NCBI RefSeq assembly: GCF_014192115.1 | Contig: NZ_JACHXL010000002.1 | Coordinates: 434,001-498,000 of the forward strand | Reading direction: 5' to 3' | Length of the DNA: 64,000 bases | From: Psychrobacter luti | Lineage (GTDB): Bacteria; Pseudomonadota; Gammaproteobacteria; Pseudomonadales; Moraxellaceae | Shown here: positions 17,982-27,428 of the stretch, one piece after another | How positions within the stretch are numbered: the stretch's first letter is position 1 | How the letters are laid out: the number at the start of each line of letters is the position of its first letter | Notes under the pieces: model-generated | What the model saw: the letters and a program-made list of their open reading frames with translations, nothing else | The model's database searches: none | Told to the model about the DNA's origin: nothing | Made by a program: the position numbers and the translations under genes

Positions 17982-19052
17982 TCATTTATAAGCGGTTGGG
18001 TCTTTTAAATCAGCCTGCGCTTCTGTTTGAATAGGAAAGAAAGTCTGCAAGATATTGTCTTTTGCTTGTTGCCAATAATCAAACTGCTGGCATGTTGACT
18101 CAAGATCACCTTGCCAAACAGGTATCTGTCCACACATGGTTTTGATACGTTTTTGATTGGGATAGGGCAGTTCTTGTGCCGCTTCGGCAGCTTCGTGAGC
18201 AGCAACGCGGTCATTACAGACTAAAGCAATATCGCAGCCTGCTTCAATCGCCGCTTTGACACGGGCGCTGACATCGCCTGCTGCTTGCGCCCCTGCCATC
18301 GATAAATCATCAGAGAATAACACCCCATCAAAATTAAGCTGCTGACGAATAATGTCTTTAAGCCAAATTTTTGAAAATCCTGCGGGTTTATTATCGACTT
18401 GGGAGAAAATCACATGCGCTGGCATTAGTGCATCAAGCCAAGGCAGCGTCTGTGCAAAAGGCTGCATATCGCTATTCATAATCTCATCTAAGCTACGCGT
18501 ATCGATGGCTTCTGCCACATGTGAATCAGGCGCAATGGCACCATGACCGGGGAAGTGCTTACCTGTGGTCGCCATACCGGCGTCTTTCATGCCTCGCATA
18601 AATTGGCTTGCTAGGGCAATAATCGCTTGCGGCTCATGATGAAAGCTACGGTCGCCGATGACTTGACTGATACCGTCTCTATCGAGCACGGGCGCAAAGC
18701 TTAAATCAATCCCGACTGCCAATACTTCGGCTGCCATCAAATAACCACAATCGTAAGCACGGCTAAGGCCGCGGCTAGGGTCTTCATTAAATAACTCACC
18801 AAGTCTGCCCATCGCAGGCAATGGCGTAAAACCGTTACGTAATCTAGCAACGCGCCCACCTTCTTGGTCAACCCCAATCAAAATGTCGGCATTGTGATAG
18901 CGTATATCGTCACACAACGTTCGCACTTGCGCTGCGTCTGCCACATTACGAGCAAATAATATCACCCCGCCTACTTGTGCTTGTTTGATTAAACTGACAT
19001 CTTCAGCAGTCAGTGCGGTACTATCGATATCAATCATTAAGACGCCGTACAT
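17982..19052 (-). CDS. nagZ: Beta-N-acetylhexosaminidase (peptidoglycan recycling)
   Basis: A glycoside hydrolase family 3 enzyme that removes GlcNAc from GlcNAc-anhydro-muropeptides in the cytoplasm during cell-wall recycling. The 356-residue single-domain form is the normal Gram-negative NagZ size. Motifs seen: LIGVDQEGGRVARLR, GKHFPGHGAIAPDSH (with the general acid/base His on the mobile loop) and LFSDDLSMAGA with the nucleophile Asp. No signal peptide, in agreement with cytoplasmic action. Monocistronic, divergent from prc. Confidence 0.94.
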   Translation of the reverse strand: MYGVLMIDIDSTALTAEDVSLIKQAQVGGVILFARNVADAAQVRTLCDDIRYHNADILIGVDQEGGRVARLRNGFTPLPAMGRLGELFNEDPSRGLSRAYDCGYLMAAEVLAVGIDLSFAPVLDRDGISQVIGDRSFHHEPQAIIALASQFMRGMKDAGMATTGKHFPGHGAIAPDSHVAEAIDTRSLDEIMNSDMQPFAQTLPWLDALMPAHVIFSQVDNKPAGFSKIWLKDIIRQQLNFDGVLFSDDLSMAGAQAAGDVSARVKAAIEAGCDIALVCNDRVAAHEAAEAAQELPYPNQKRIKTMCGQIPVWQGDLESTCQQFDYWQQAKDNILQTFFPIQTEAQADLKDPTAYK

Positions 19053-19603
19053 TGCGTAATCCTTATTAGGCTATACCTTGTTATATTATCGTTTATGGTC
19101 AAAAAAACATTTACGCTCAAAAAGCGCTAAGCAATGACGCGCATTATTTATCGTCATTATTCACTATCGCTGTTCATTGCCATGTTGGTTGTATTATGAC
19201 AGTTATTATAAGATGAGCATAATTTCGTGACTTAATTGATTTAAAAAATTTATGTTGATGAGTTAATAAGTATTTATTAAGTTAGAGCAATAAGTATGTT
19301 TGATACAAGACTCGAACATTAGCCGATAAGACATAGCGACATGGCGGGTAAGATTATTTATACAGTTTGAGACAGCAGCGTATTTATAGCCATGCTAGTA
19401 TTGATTGATTTTTTAACGATAAAACTAAAATAACTATCATACGTTCATACGCTTTTAATGCTAGCGTATCGCATGGTTTAATGGTAAATATAATACAGTT
19501 AAAAACAGTCAGATTTGTGGATAGCCGTTTATTAGATAACTTTTAATATGAATAAAAACTAAGCATATTTTGCATACTTTTCACTTAAAATAATTAGGTA
19601 TAT
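19053..19603. other. Divergent promoter region between nagZ and prc
   Basis: 550 bp without a supported ORF or RNA gene. AT-rich near prc. No promoter elements could be called with confidence. Confidence 0.5.
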
Positions 19604-21817
19604 ATGATGAAAAAACAACCAGCACAGTGGTTACTCAGTGCAGCGTCAGTGGGTATCGCTGGTCTTATTCTTACCCAAAGCTATGGCACCGCAGTGGCTG
19701 ATAGCAATACTGAAGGCTTTAAGGCCACTCCTGAGCAACAGGTTACCACCCGTCAGGTCGCTGCATTGCTGGATCGTAGCCATTATCTCAATCAGCCACT
19801 CGATAGTGCAACGGGTAGCGAGATTCTATCTATGTATATCGATAGCCTTGACCCAAACCATACCTTGTTTTTGCAATCTGATGTCGATGAATTTAAGAAA
19901 AAATATGCTGATGAATTTGGTGCCCGCTTAAAACGTGGCGACTTATCTGCTGGTGTAGAAGTCTTCGAGCGCTATCGTAAACGCTCTAATGAATACTTCG
20001 CCATGGCAAAGAAGTTGCTAAACACAGATCTTGATTTAACCAGTAAAGATAGCATTGTACTTGACCGCGAAAAGCTCAGTCATTTTAAAACTAAAAAAGA
20101 ACAGCGTGATTATTGGACGCGTCAGCTGAAGTTTCAGCTAATGAGTATCACATTAGGTCAAGAAGATGAGAAGGCGAAAGAAAAAGTCTTCTTGGACAAT
20201 CCTGATATTACGCGCGGGCAAGATTTGGTACGTAACGATGAGCGCACGCCAAGTGAGATTTTGCTCAATCGTTTATCACGCCAGCAAGAGCAGTTTACCC
20301 GTCTAAAAAACGACGAAATCATGGAAACTATCTTGAACACAGCGATGCTGACTTATGATCCGCACAGTAATTATTATGCGCCGATTCAAGCCAATGAGCT
20401 GCAGATTCAGTCCAGTTTGCAATTAGAAGGCATTGGGGTTTCTATTCGCCCTGATCGTAAAAACCCAGATTATACTCGCATTGTGACTTTGGTAGACGGT
20501 GGCCCAGCGGCAAAGTCTGGTCAGATTAAACCCAATGATTTGATTATCGGTATCGCCAAAGACGGCGAGACCATGACTGACGTAGTCGGCTGGTCAACGC
20601 GTGAAATTGTTGGTTTGATTCGCGGTAAGCGCGGCACATCGGTGACCATTAAAGTACGTCAACCAAATACCCCTGATGCCAGCGCCCGTAACGTAACTGT
20701 GGTTCGCGATATTATTCAACAAGAAGAATCTGGCGTCACCCAGCGCGTCGTCGAGGTTCAGCGCCCTAATATCGATAAAACACCCAAGCGTATCGGCGTG
20801 CTTGATATACCAAGCTTTTATCTGAACTATCGTGCTCGTCGTAACGGTGAGGATTACCGTAGTGTCAGTGTTGATACTGAAAAAGCCCTTAAAGAATTGA
20901 ATAAACAAAACATCGATGGTTTGGTGGTTGATTTACGTAACAATCCAGGTGGCTCGCTCGATGAGGTTGCCAAGATGCTTGGCTTCTTTATTAAAAGCGG
21001 TCCATTGGTACAGATTCGCGATAATCGAGGCAACATCCAAGTCTACCGTGATGACGATGGCGGCGAGCAACTTTATGATGGCAAAATAGTCGTTTTGACC
21101 AACCTTGCCTCTGCCTCTGCTAGTGAGATTTTCGCTGCAGCGATTCAGGATTACGGTCGTGGCTTGGTCGTCGGTAGTACAACGACGGGTAAAGGCTCTG
21201 CACAGATTCAACTTGATAGCTTAGCTTTGGGCTCAGCAACCTTAACGCAGCGTAAATTCTATCGTATCACTGGCGGTAGTACGCAAAATAAAGGCGTAGT
21301 ACCTGATGTTGAATTGGTCAATATCTATGATGATGCGACCTTTGGCGAGCGCGCTCAGAAAAAAGCTTTGCCGTGGGATACCATTAAAACCGCGCCTTAT
21401 AAGCCTGAAGGTAAATTTTCTGCCAATACGTTAGCGACGCTAAATCAGCAATCAAAAATCCGTCAGCAGAAAAACCCGCAGTTTGTTTATCTATCAACGC
21501 TAAATGATATTCGTAATATGGAAGATGAAAAGAAACCGATTCCTCTCGATATCAATAGCCGCCGCGCTAAGATGCAGCTGATAGAGAAGCGTTCGTTGGA
21601 AGCTGAAAATAAGCGTCTTATCTCAACGGGTGAGCGTCCTTATGCCAACTGGAATACTTATCAAGCCGCAATGGATGCAAAATTTGAAGAGCGTAGCCAG
21701 ATGAAGGAAAGTGAGCGCCCTGAGCTACCTGAAGACGAAGCCTTTATTAATGAAGCTGCTTATATCATGCTTAGCGCTGATGCAAAAGTACTCGCTAGCC
21801 CAGAAGAAAAGTTATAG
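19604..21817 (+). CDS. prc: Carboxy-terminal processing (tail-specific) protease
   Basis: A periplasmic S41 serine protease (Tsp/Prc) that trims or degrades proteins from their C-terminus, including envelope and cell-wall hydrolase targets. The 737 residues include an N-terminal signal peptide (MMKKQPAQWLLSAASVGIAG) and a Tsp N-terminal domain. A PDZ domain at about 265-345 (GIGVSIRPD) precedes the S41 core with S507 in ASASASEIFAAAIQDYGRG and K530 in TTGKGSAQ, the Ser-Lys dyad. A DUF3340-type C-terminal helical region is present. The length is close to that of E. coli Prc. Confidence 0.95.
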   Translation: MMKKQPAQWLLSAASVGIAGLILTQSYGTAVADSNTEGFKATPEQQVTTRQVAALLDRSHYLNQPLDSATGSEILSMYIDSLDPNHTLFLQSDVDEFKKKYADEFGARLKRGDLSAGVEVFERYRKRSNEYFAMAKKLLNTDLDLTSKDSIVLDREKLSHFKTKKEQRDYWTRQLKFQLMSITLGQEDEKAKEKVFLDNPDITRGQDLVRNDERTPSEILLNRLSRQQEQFTRLKNDEIMETILNTAMLTYDPHSNYYAPIQANELQIQSSLQLEGIGVSIRPDRKNPDYTRIVTLVDGGPAAKSGQIKPNDLIIGIAKDGETMTDVVGWSTREIVGLIRGKRGTSVTIKVRQPNTPDASARNVTVVRDIIQQEESGVTQRVVEVQRPNIDKTPKRIGVLDIPSFYLNYRARRNGEDYRSVSVDTEKALKELNKQNIDGLVVDLRNNPGGSLDEVAKMLGFFIKSGPLVQIRDNRGNIQVYRDDDGGEQLYDGKIVVLTNLASASASEIFAAAIQDYGRGLVVGSTTTGKGSAQIQLDSLALGSATLTQRKFYRITGGSTQNKGVVPDVELVNIYDDATFGERAQKKALPWDTIKTAPYKPEGKFSANTLATLNQQSKIRQQKNPQFVYLSTLNDIRNMEDEKKPIPLDINSRRAKMQLIEKRSLEAENKRLISTGERPYANWNTYQAAMDAKFEERSQMKESERPELPEDEAFINEAAYIMLSADAKVLASPEEKL

Positions 21818-21855
21818 CAAATACTATTTTTTAGGCTTTTACTGTAGTCACTAAA

Positions 21856-21885
21856 AATGCGTGTAAGCATATGCTTACACGCATT
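21856..21885. terminator. 30-bp perfect palindrome downstream of prc
   Basis: 15-bp arms (AATGCGTGTAAGCAT / ATGCTTACACGCATT) with no spacer. It lies 38 bp past the prc stop. A T-tract follows it only on the minus strand, so it would terminate leftward transcripts best; for prc it may act as an RNA-stabilising 3' hairpin. Confidence 0.55.
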
Positions 21886-22226
21886 GACGTTTAGACCTCT
21901 TACTAACCTTGGGTCAATCTGCGATTATAACTGTACGGCACGATTGAACGAAAAGGTTCATAGGTACTAGGGATTGGTATCTTAAAGGTCGCATCAGGGA
22001 TAGGTGGTTTGCTGATTAGGGATGATAAGGCTGGAAGCCTGAACGTTATAAGATGCTCCGGGATTAAGTATCTAATAACATTAACATGGATGGTTAGTGA
22101 TAAAAGCTGCATAATGCTTGTCGTTATGCGGCTTTGTTACGTCTGAAATCTCTATAATACTTATAAGAATAATTTTTTAAAAAGCAACTTATGCGACAAA
22201 ATTTTTATTAAAATCAGTGCGAAAAA
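21886..22226. other. Gap between prc and the FKBP gene
   Basis: The stretch holds a 69-codon minus-strand ORF (21903-22112) that I do not recognise and do not support. It also has a 12-bp stem hairpin at 22103-22135 (AAAGCTGCATAA / TTATGCGGCTTT, one G-T pair). Confidence 0.4.
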
Positions 22227-22252
22227 AGGTCGGTAGATTGCTCTACCGACCT
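22227..22252 (-). terminator. Intrinsic terminator of the slyD-like gene
   Basis: Perfect 11-bp stem (AGGTCGGTAGA / TCTACCGACCT) with a TTGC loop, followed on the minus strand by a run of six T. It lies 83 bp past the FKBP stop. Confidence 0.9.
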
Positions 22253-22334
22253 ATTTTAGTTAAACAACACTATCGTTAATAACTAAGTATTCGTCTAACC
22301 ATACTAACAATGATACGCTAAGCTCAAGGAGAGA

Positions 22335-22820
22335 TTAGTGTTCAACGCCACCAGCACCATGTACATGGCCGTGGTTCAATTCATCTTCAGTTGCTGCACG
22401 TACTTCTTGGATTTCAACGTCAAACGTCAAACGCTTACCAGCCAACGGATGGTTTGCATCAACAGTCACTTCTTTGTCGTTTACATCAGTAACGGTAACC
22501 AACATAACTTGACCGCCCGCTTCTGACTGAAACTGCATACCAGGCTGGATATCTTCAACGCCTTGGAAGTTTTCACGTGGTACATGCTGTACTGCTTGTT
22601 CTTGGTATTCGCCGTAACCATCAGCAGGCTCTACAACAGCATTGACTCTTTCGCCAGCAGATTTGCCTTCTAGTTGTTGCTCAAGACCTGGGATGATGTT
22701 GCTATGGCCATGCAAATAAGCAAGCGGTTGACCTTCTGGAGACTGGTCAAGGATATTGCCTTCGTCGTCTTTTAGGGTGTAGTTGAACTTGACGGCAGTG
22801 TCTTTTGCGATAGTAGTCAT
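22335..22820 (-). CDS. slyD: FKBP-type peptidyl-prolyl cis-trans isomerase, SlyD-like
   Basis: A 161-residue cytoplasmic prolyl isomerase and chaperone of the SlyD/FkpB group. The FKBP half-domains (VKFNYTLKDDEGNILDQS and PLAYLHGHSNIIPGLE) flank an insert-in-flap domain (YGEYQEQAVQHVPRENF to VTVDANHPLAGK), the SlyD layout. The C-terminus is short (NHGHVHGAGGVEH) and has only a few His, so the long metal-binding tail of E. coli SlyD is missing. Nickel delivery is therefore uncertain. FkpB-like naming would be the alternative. It has its own terminator. Confidence 0.88.
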   Translation of the reverse strand: MTTIAKDTAVKFNYTLKDDEGNILDQSPEGQPLAYLHGHSNIIPGLEQQLEGKSAGERVNAVVEPADGYGEYQEQAVQHVPRENFQGVEDIQPGMQFQSEAGGQVMLVTVTDVNDKEVTVDANHPLAGKRLTFDVEIQEVRAATEDELNHGHVHGAGGVEH

Positions 22821-23186
22821 AAATTATCCTAAATATGTCGATATTAAAATTTAAATACGGTTGGAATAAACCTAAAAAAGCCAATCAGCCAGCCAAATAG
22901 CCACGTCATTAGTCAATTATCATCAGTTTATTAGGGTAACTTTAGCAGTTAGCATCTTTAATTGCGATGCTTCCTATCGGTTTCAAGGTTAAAAGCATAA
23001 AAAATGCCAAATAATCGGCGAATTAATGTAAATAAATATGATTTTTCTGGTTTTTACTCTTTTTAATGATTTTTTACTCTCTTTAATATAAGTAGCGTAA
23101 GGTTTGCCAGTTGCGTTTTTGCATAATGACTCCTACCATAGAGACGACCATAACAATAAGAATAGTGACAAACATAAGGATAAATA
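22821..23186. other. Divergent intergenic region with a short tandem repeat
   Basis: 366 bp between the FKBP gene and the M61 peptidase. It holds two adjacent 20-bp units (23051-23070 and 23071-23090) sharing TTTTTACTCT and TTTAAT, with 16 of 20 bases identical. No gene seen. Confidence 0.55.
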
Positions 23187-25109
23187 ATGATCATGACTGC
23201 ATCTTCTCAAGCTTTGCCTACTAGTAATTTGAATAGTACTTTAAATCAGCCAACAGCTCATATCTCTTACCAATTCGACTTTGCGCGCTTTTTAGAGCAT
23301 TTGGTCGATGTAGCGCTTACCTTTACCGCTGATACTGATGTGCCAAATTTGTGGTTGCCAGCTTGGATACCGGGTAGTTATTTAATGCGCGAATTTGCAC
23401 GTAATATCACCGCGGTACATTATCGAATAATGGATGATGAACGGTCGAAGGTGTACCGTGCAATAAAGACCGATAAACACACTTGGCAACTGCCACATGC
23501 TAAAGCGGGGCAGGTAGTAGACGTCAGCTATGAAGTGTATTGTTATGATTTATCTGTGCGCACTGCTTATGTAGACCAGCAGCGTCTTTATGGTAACTTT
23601 ACCTCGCTTGCTTTAGCGATTGAGGGGCAAGAGAACAAAGCAGTAGAGGTTGATTTAAGCGTGACAGCGGCATTTTTAGCCGACAAAGATACCAGCCGTG
23701 TGCACTTGGCATGTGGACTTGAGGCAACAGAATCTCAGAATGATAAGCTACGAATATATAATCTGCAAGCAGACAGCTATCACGAGCTTATCGACTATCC
23801 GTTTGAGATTGCTGAACAAGATAAATTTGATTTCATTGTTCAAGATAATAGCCACCAAACGATTGGCCATCATTTTTATCTTGCCGGTAAGCATAGAGCC
23901 AATATGGGACGCTTGCAGCAAGACGTCACTCAAATATGTCAAACCTATTTAGATTGGCTCGGCGATGCGCCATTTGATGATTATACCTTTCTGACCTTTG
24001 CCAGTGGTCAGGATTACGGTGGTCTTGAGCATATCAATTCGACCAGTTTGATTACCCCGCGTCGCGATTTGCCCGGTGCTAATGAGCCAAAAGGACCAAG
24101 TAGCGATTATCAACGCTTTTTGGGCTTATGCAGCCATGAATACTTCCATGCGTGGTGGGTAAAAACCGTCCGTCCAGATGTGATGTTAGATGTGGATTTA
24201 CGCCGCGAAGCCTTCACGCCATTGTTATGGGTGTTTGAAGGTTTTACCTCTTATATCGACGATTTTATGTTACAAGCTTCAGGCGTGATCGATAAGGCAA
24301 GTTATCTTAAATTACTCACTGAACAAATTAATCGCTATTATCAAACTCCTGGGCGCGCGCATCAAAGCGTTGCCGAGTCGAGCTTTGACGCTTGGATTAA
24401 GCTCTATCGTAACGATGAAAATACTGGTAATGCAGGTATCAGCTACTATAATAAAGGTGCCTTGGTGGCATTATGTTTAGATTTAACCTTGCTTGAAAAA
24501 AGCGCTGGTCGTTATCGTTTGTTTGATGTCGTCAAAGCCTTTTATAGTCAAGCAAAGCAAAAGGATAATAAGCGTATCGGCATCAGTAGTGCCGATATGG
24601 GGACAGTTATCGGGCAGTTTATACCGTTAGCGGATTGGGAAGAGTTTGAGCGCCGTTATGTCAATGGCGTTGAAGAGTTACCGATGCAAGAGCTACTTGC
24701 GGCAAATGGTATTCAGCTTCATATTAATACCAAAGAAACCGCTGATAAACATGTGCCATGGGGTATAAGGTGTACCGAAACGCCAGCTGGACTGAAGGTG
24801 AATCATGTACGCCGTGGAAGTACTGCTGCTAAAGCAGGCATATCTGCCCATGATGTTATCATCGCTATTGATGGTATCAAGGCAGACAACAAACAGTTGG
24901 CATTATTTAATGATGCATCGCAAGATGTTGAATGCTATCTGTTTCGTCGTGATGAGTTGATGTGTGTCAGCGTAGTAGCGAATGTGGCAAGTGAAATGAG
25001 AGATAGCCAACAAGATAAAGTAGGCACAGCCAGTCCGCACAAGGTGAATCTAAAGCTGGAAAAGTTAGGGTTTGATAAATGGTTAACACCTGACTTTGTT
25101 AAGTCTTAA
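23187..25109 (+). CDS. M61 family glycyl aminopeptidase-like metalloprotease with PDZ domain
   Basis: A 640-residue zinc peptidase of family M61. The zinc site HEYFH is at 317-321 and the third ligand Glu is in WVFEGFTSY at about 351. The N-terminal beta domain (PNLWLPAWIPGSYLMREFARN) and the QDYGGLEH substrate motif are typical. A C-terminal PDZ domain at about 520-600 includes GLKVNHVRRGSTAAKAGIS. Family members cleave N-terminal Gly or Ala residues. No signal peptide is evident, so location is probably cytoplasmic. AAGGA lies 6 nt before the ATG at 23187. Confidence 0.92.
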   Translation: MIMTASSQALPTSNLNSTLNQPTAHISYQFDFARFLEHLVDVALTFTADTDVPNLWLPAWIPGSYLMREFARNITAVHYRIMDDERSKVYRAIKTDKHTWQLPHAKAGQVVDVSYEVYCYDLSVRTAYVDQQRLYGNFTSLALAIEGQENKAVEVDLSVTAAFLADKDTSRVHLACGLEATESQNDKLRIYNLQADSYHELIDYPFEIAEQDKFDFIVQDNSHQTIGHHFYLAGKHRANMGRLQQDVTQICQTYLDWLGDAPFDDYTFLTFASGQDYGGLEHINSTSLITPRRDLPGANEPKGPSSDYQRFLGLCSHEYFHAWWVKTVRPDVMLDVDLRREAFTPLLWVFEGFTSYIDDFMLQASGVIDKASYLKLLTEQINRYYQTPGRAHQSVAESSFDAWIKLYRNDENTGNAGISYYNKGALVALCLDLTLLEKSAGRYRLFDVVKAFYSQAKQKDNKRIGISSADMGTVIGQFIPLADWEEFERRYVNGVEELPMQELLAANGIQLHINTKETADKHVPWGIRCTETPAGLKVNHVRRGSTAAKAGISAHDVIIAIDGIKADNKQLALFNDASQDVECYLFRRDELMCVSVVANVASEMRDSQQDKVGTASPHKVNLKLEKLGFDKWLTPDFVKS

Positions 25110-25264
25110 ATAGAGATAAAAATTTTTAAATCCATGCATAGTAATAGTGGGTAGGGTTAGTAAAGAATGTACCTGACTTGATATAATAAATAACCTGATA
25201 AATAAATGCTCGGGTTACGTTCCTACTAACACGAGTCGATAGTGCCTTTCACTGATCAGGAATA

Positions 25265-25630
25265 TTAGACAAAGCGTTGCTGTAAATAAGCAATAATATC
25301 ATTCGATTCATACATCCACTGAACGTCGCCATTTTCCTCAATATGTAAACAAGGTACTTTGCCGCGCCCACCATTATCAGCGAGCTCACTGCGAAATTCT
25401 GGATTTTTTTTGATATCTCGAAATTCGATAGGTAAATTTAATTGATGCATTTTACGTCGCACTTTTATACAAAAAGGACAAGCATAAAATTGATATAGCG
25501 ATAAATTTTTACAGGCAGCAGTCACTTCCGCTTGCTGTTCCTGACTGCGTGCCATTGGCTTACCTTGAGTTAATACACTCACAGCAGCAATGATCCGTCC
25601 TAAACCTTCTCTTATAAGATTAACTAACAT
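25265..25630 (-). CDS. Glutaredoxin / GST N-terminal domain protein
   Basis: A 121-residue thioredoxin-fold protein with a dithiol active site CPFC at C51-C54 (LYQFYACPFCIKVR), the cis-Pro region GKVPCLHIEE, and a glutathione-binding ESNDIIAYL motif. It matches the glutaredoxin-like GST_N group, probably reducing disulfides with glutathione. About 40 residues precede the fold, including a weakly hydrophobic stretch (IIAAVSVL) that could be a membrane-associating helix. The substrate is unknown. Confidence 0.87.
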   Translation of the reverse strand: MLVNLIREGLGRIIAAVSVLTQGKPMARSQEQQAEVTAACKNLSLYQFYACPFCIKVRRKMHQLNLPIEFRDIKKNPEFRSELADNGGRGKVPCLHIEENGDVQWMYESNDIIAYLQQRFV

Positions 25631-25763
25631 ACAGACCTCTATAGATTATATCGTGTGAGAGATGATACCACTTCCTCGTTTAAGTATTCAGTTAAGCGGT
25701 AATATCTGTAAATCAAAAATTTATAATAAGTTAGCTTATTCTTGAAAGTTGTCTATCTAGCAT

Positions 25764-26555
25764 CTACTGAGCGCTATTAGTTAGATTATTAATCTCTTTG
25801 CCATCAAATGATGTTCTGCCAATCCAATCTTGCATCACCTCAATCTCAGGCTGCTGAGCATCGATAATGTCTTGGGCTAGTTTACGCATCTCTTCATCCG
25901 TACCGTACTGAAGCTGTACTTTTGCCATATCTACTGCGCCAATATGATGCGGCAGCATACCGCGCGCAAAGGCCATATCAGCCTCAGGTTCGGCAATACC
26001 TAACATCATGTCGCTGTGCATAGTATTCATCCCTTTAGCATAAGCCGCTTGCATGGCCTCAGTATTGGGTTTGGGTTTAGGCGCATCAGGGTGGCTGGCC
26101 AGCCATTTATTCATGATATCGATTTCAATTTGCTGTGAGTCGATAATGTCTTGTGCAAGCTTGCGCATGGTCTTATCGATCCCATATTTCAGCTCAATCT
26201 TTGCCATATCGACCGCGCCGCGATGATGACCGAGCATCCCTTTGGCAAAGGCGGTATCGGGATCGTTATAACCCATACCAACCATCATCTCATTATGCAT
26301 ACTGGTCATCGACTTCGTATAGTCTTTTAGCATATCCGTCATTTGTGCTTTGTCTCCTGCATCGCCACTCTCAGACATATCATGGCCAGCATGTGCGTCC
26401 ATGTCTTCAGCAGCTTCAGACGGCTCAGTCGTGGTTGCAATGGCTTCTTCTGCCGGTATTACCTCGGTATCCTCTGTTGCGGGCTGGCAAGCACTCAGCA
26501 GCAACGCCGCAGAGATACTAGTGGCAAACAAGGTAAAACGACGAGAAGCGATCAT
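25764..26555 (-). CDS. DUF305 lipoprotein with two tandem DUF305 domains
   Basis: A 263-residue secreted lipoprotein. The signal peptide ends in the lipobox LLLSAC (lipidated Cys about 23). An acidic linker (about 25-70) precedes two homologous DUF305 units. The first contains AFAKGMLGHHRGAVDMAKIE, the second AFARGMLPHHIGAVDMAKVQ; both share MRKLAQDIID and a closing Trp. The conserved Met and the HH pair resemble ferritin-like metal sites. DUF305 proteins are often near copper-handling genes, but none is seen here, so a metal role is inferred only from family. Confidence 0.9.
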   Translation of the reverse strand: MIASRRFTLFATSISAALLLSACQPATEDTEVIPAEEAIATTTEPSEAAEDMDAHAGHDMSESGDAGDKAQMTDMLKDYTKSMTSMHNEMMVGMGYNDPDTAFAKGMLGHHRGAVDMAKIELKYGIDKTMRKLAQDIIDSQQIEIDIMNKWLASHPDAPKPKPNTEAMQAAYAKGMNTMHSDMMLGIAEPEADMAFARGMLPHHIGAVDMAKVQLQYGTDEEMRKLAQDIIDAQQPEIEVMQDWIGRTSFDGKEINNLTNSAQ

Positions 26556-26801
26556 GATATATCCTTACTATCAATAAAAAATAACAAACCAGACAAATAA
26601 TAAGCAGGCCGCAGGCGATATCCGCTACATTAAATACAGATATCAACCAAAGATAACATGGTTTTGCAGCTTAGCAGATAAACCTTACTCATTCGAGACG
26701 CTATGTTTAACAAGTCGTAATATATTTAACAAGCTCAAGAGCATAACCGATTAATAAGGGTTTAAAAGGAATAGAAATTAATAAGTTATAAGGTTAAATA
26801 C

Positions 26802-27428
26802 CTAATTAATAGCCCCTAACTGCTGACAACGCTCACTACTTAAATGAATACGCACAAATTCACCAACGCCAAGCGACCCAAGCTCGAATCCGGCGACTGA
26901 CCAGCGAATAAGACGCAAACAAGGTAAGCCCACATGCGCGGTCATACGTCTGACTTGGCGATTTTTGCCTTCATAGATGGTCAGCATAAGCCATGAAGTC
27001 GGCACACTTTTGCGCTCACGGATAGGCGGATCACGCTGCCATAAGTCAATCGGCAAGTCTGCTTCGTCGACCAGTAGCGCAGTCGCCGGTAAAGTTTTAC
27101 CATCTTTTAAATTAATTCCAACAGCCAACTGCTTTAATTGATCAGCACTTACTAGACCTTCGACTTGTACCAAATAGGTCTTACCTTGTTTTTGCTTATT
27201 TTGCGCAAAATTCTTGATTGATGGCGGCTGGGTAATGGCTTTATTGACCCGTCCGTCACTGGTCAAAATCAGCAAGCCTTCTGAGGTGGCATCAAGTCGA
27301 CCAGCAATGCGAAGAGATTTATCGGTGAAATACTCTGATAAGGTACTGTGGTCATTATTGCTGTCATCACGAAATTGACTTTGTACTCCGTAAGGCTTGT
27401 TAAATAAAATCAGGCTAGAGGTCGACAT
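26802..27428 (-). CDS. rluE: 23S rRNA pseudouridine synthase E
   Basis: A RsuA/RluB/E/F family pseudouridine synthase of 208 residues. The catalytic Asp lies in AGRLDATSEGLLILTSDG and the conserved GKNRQVRRMTAHVGLPCLRL motif is near the C-terminus. There is no N-terminal S4 domain, which fits RluE (23S rRNA position 2457 in E. coli) rather than RluB, RluF or RsuA. Exact target uridine is by homology. Monocistronic and divergent from icd. Confidence 0.9.
   Translation of the reverse strand: MSTSSLILFNKPYGVQSQFRDDSNNDHSTLSEYFTDKSLRIAGRLDATSEGLLILTSDGRVNKAITQPPSIKNFAQNKQKQGKTYLVQVEGLVSADQLKQLAVGINLKDGKTLPATALLVDEADLPIDLWQRDPPIRERKSVPTSWLMLTIYEGKNRQVRRMTAHVGLPCLRLIRWSVAGFELGSLGVGEFVRIHLSSERCQQLGAIN

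Noticed and set aside
21903-22112. 69-codon minus-strand ORF between prc and the FKBP gene
   Set aside because: No recognisable domain, no clear ribosome site, and it overlaps hairpin-forming DNA. Kept only as a note in the gap entry.
23051-23090. CRISPR-like repeat
   Set aside because: Only two adjacent imperfect units without spacers, so not an array. No cas gene in the window.
26153-26600. Three plus-strand ORFs opposite the DUF305 gene
   Set aside because: They are antisense to a well-supported coding region with a lipobox and two repeated domains.
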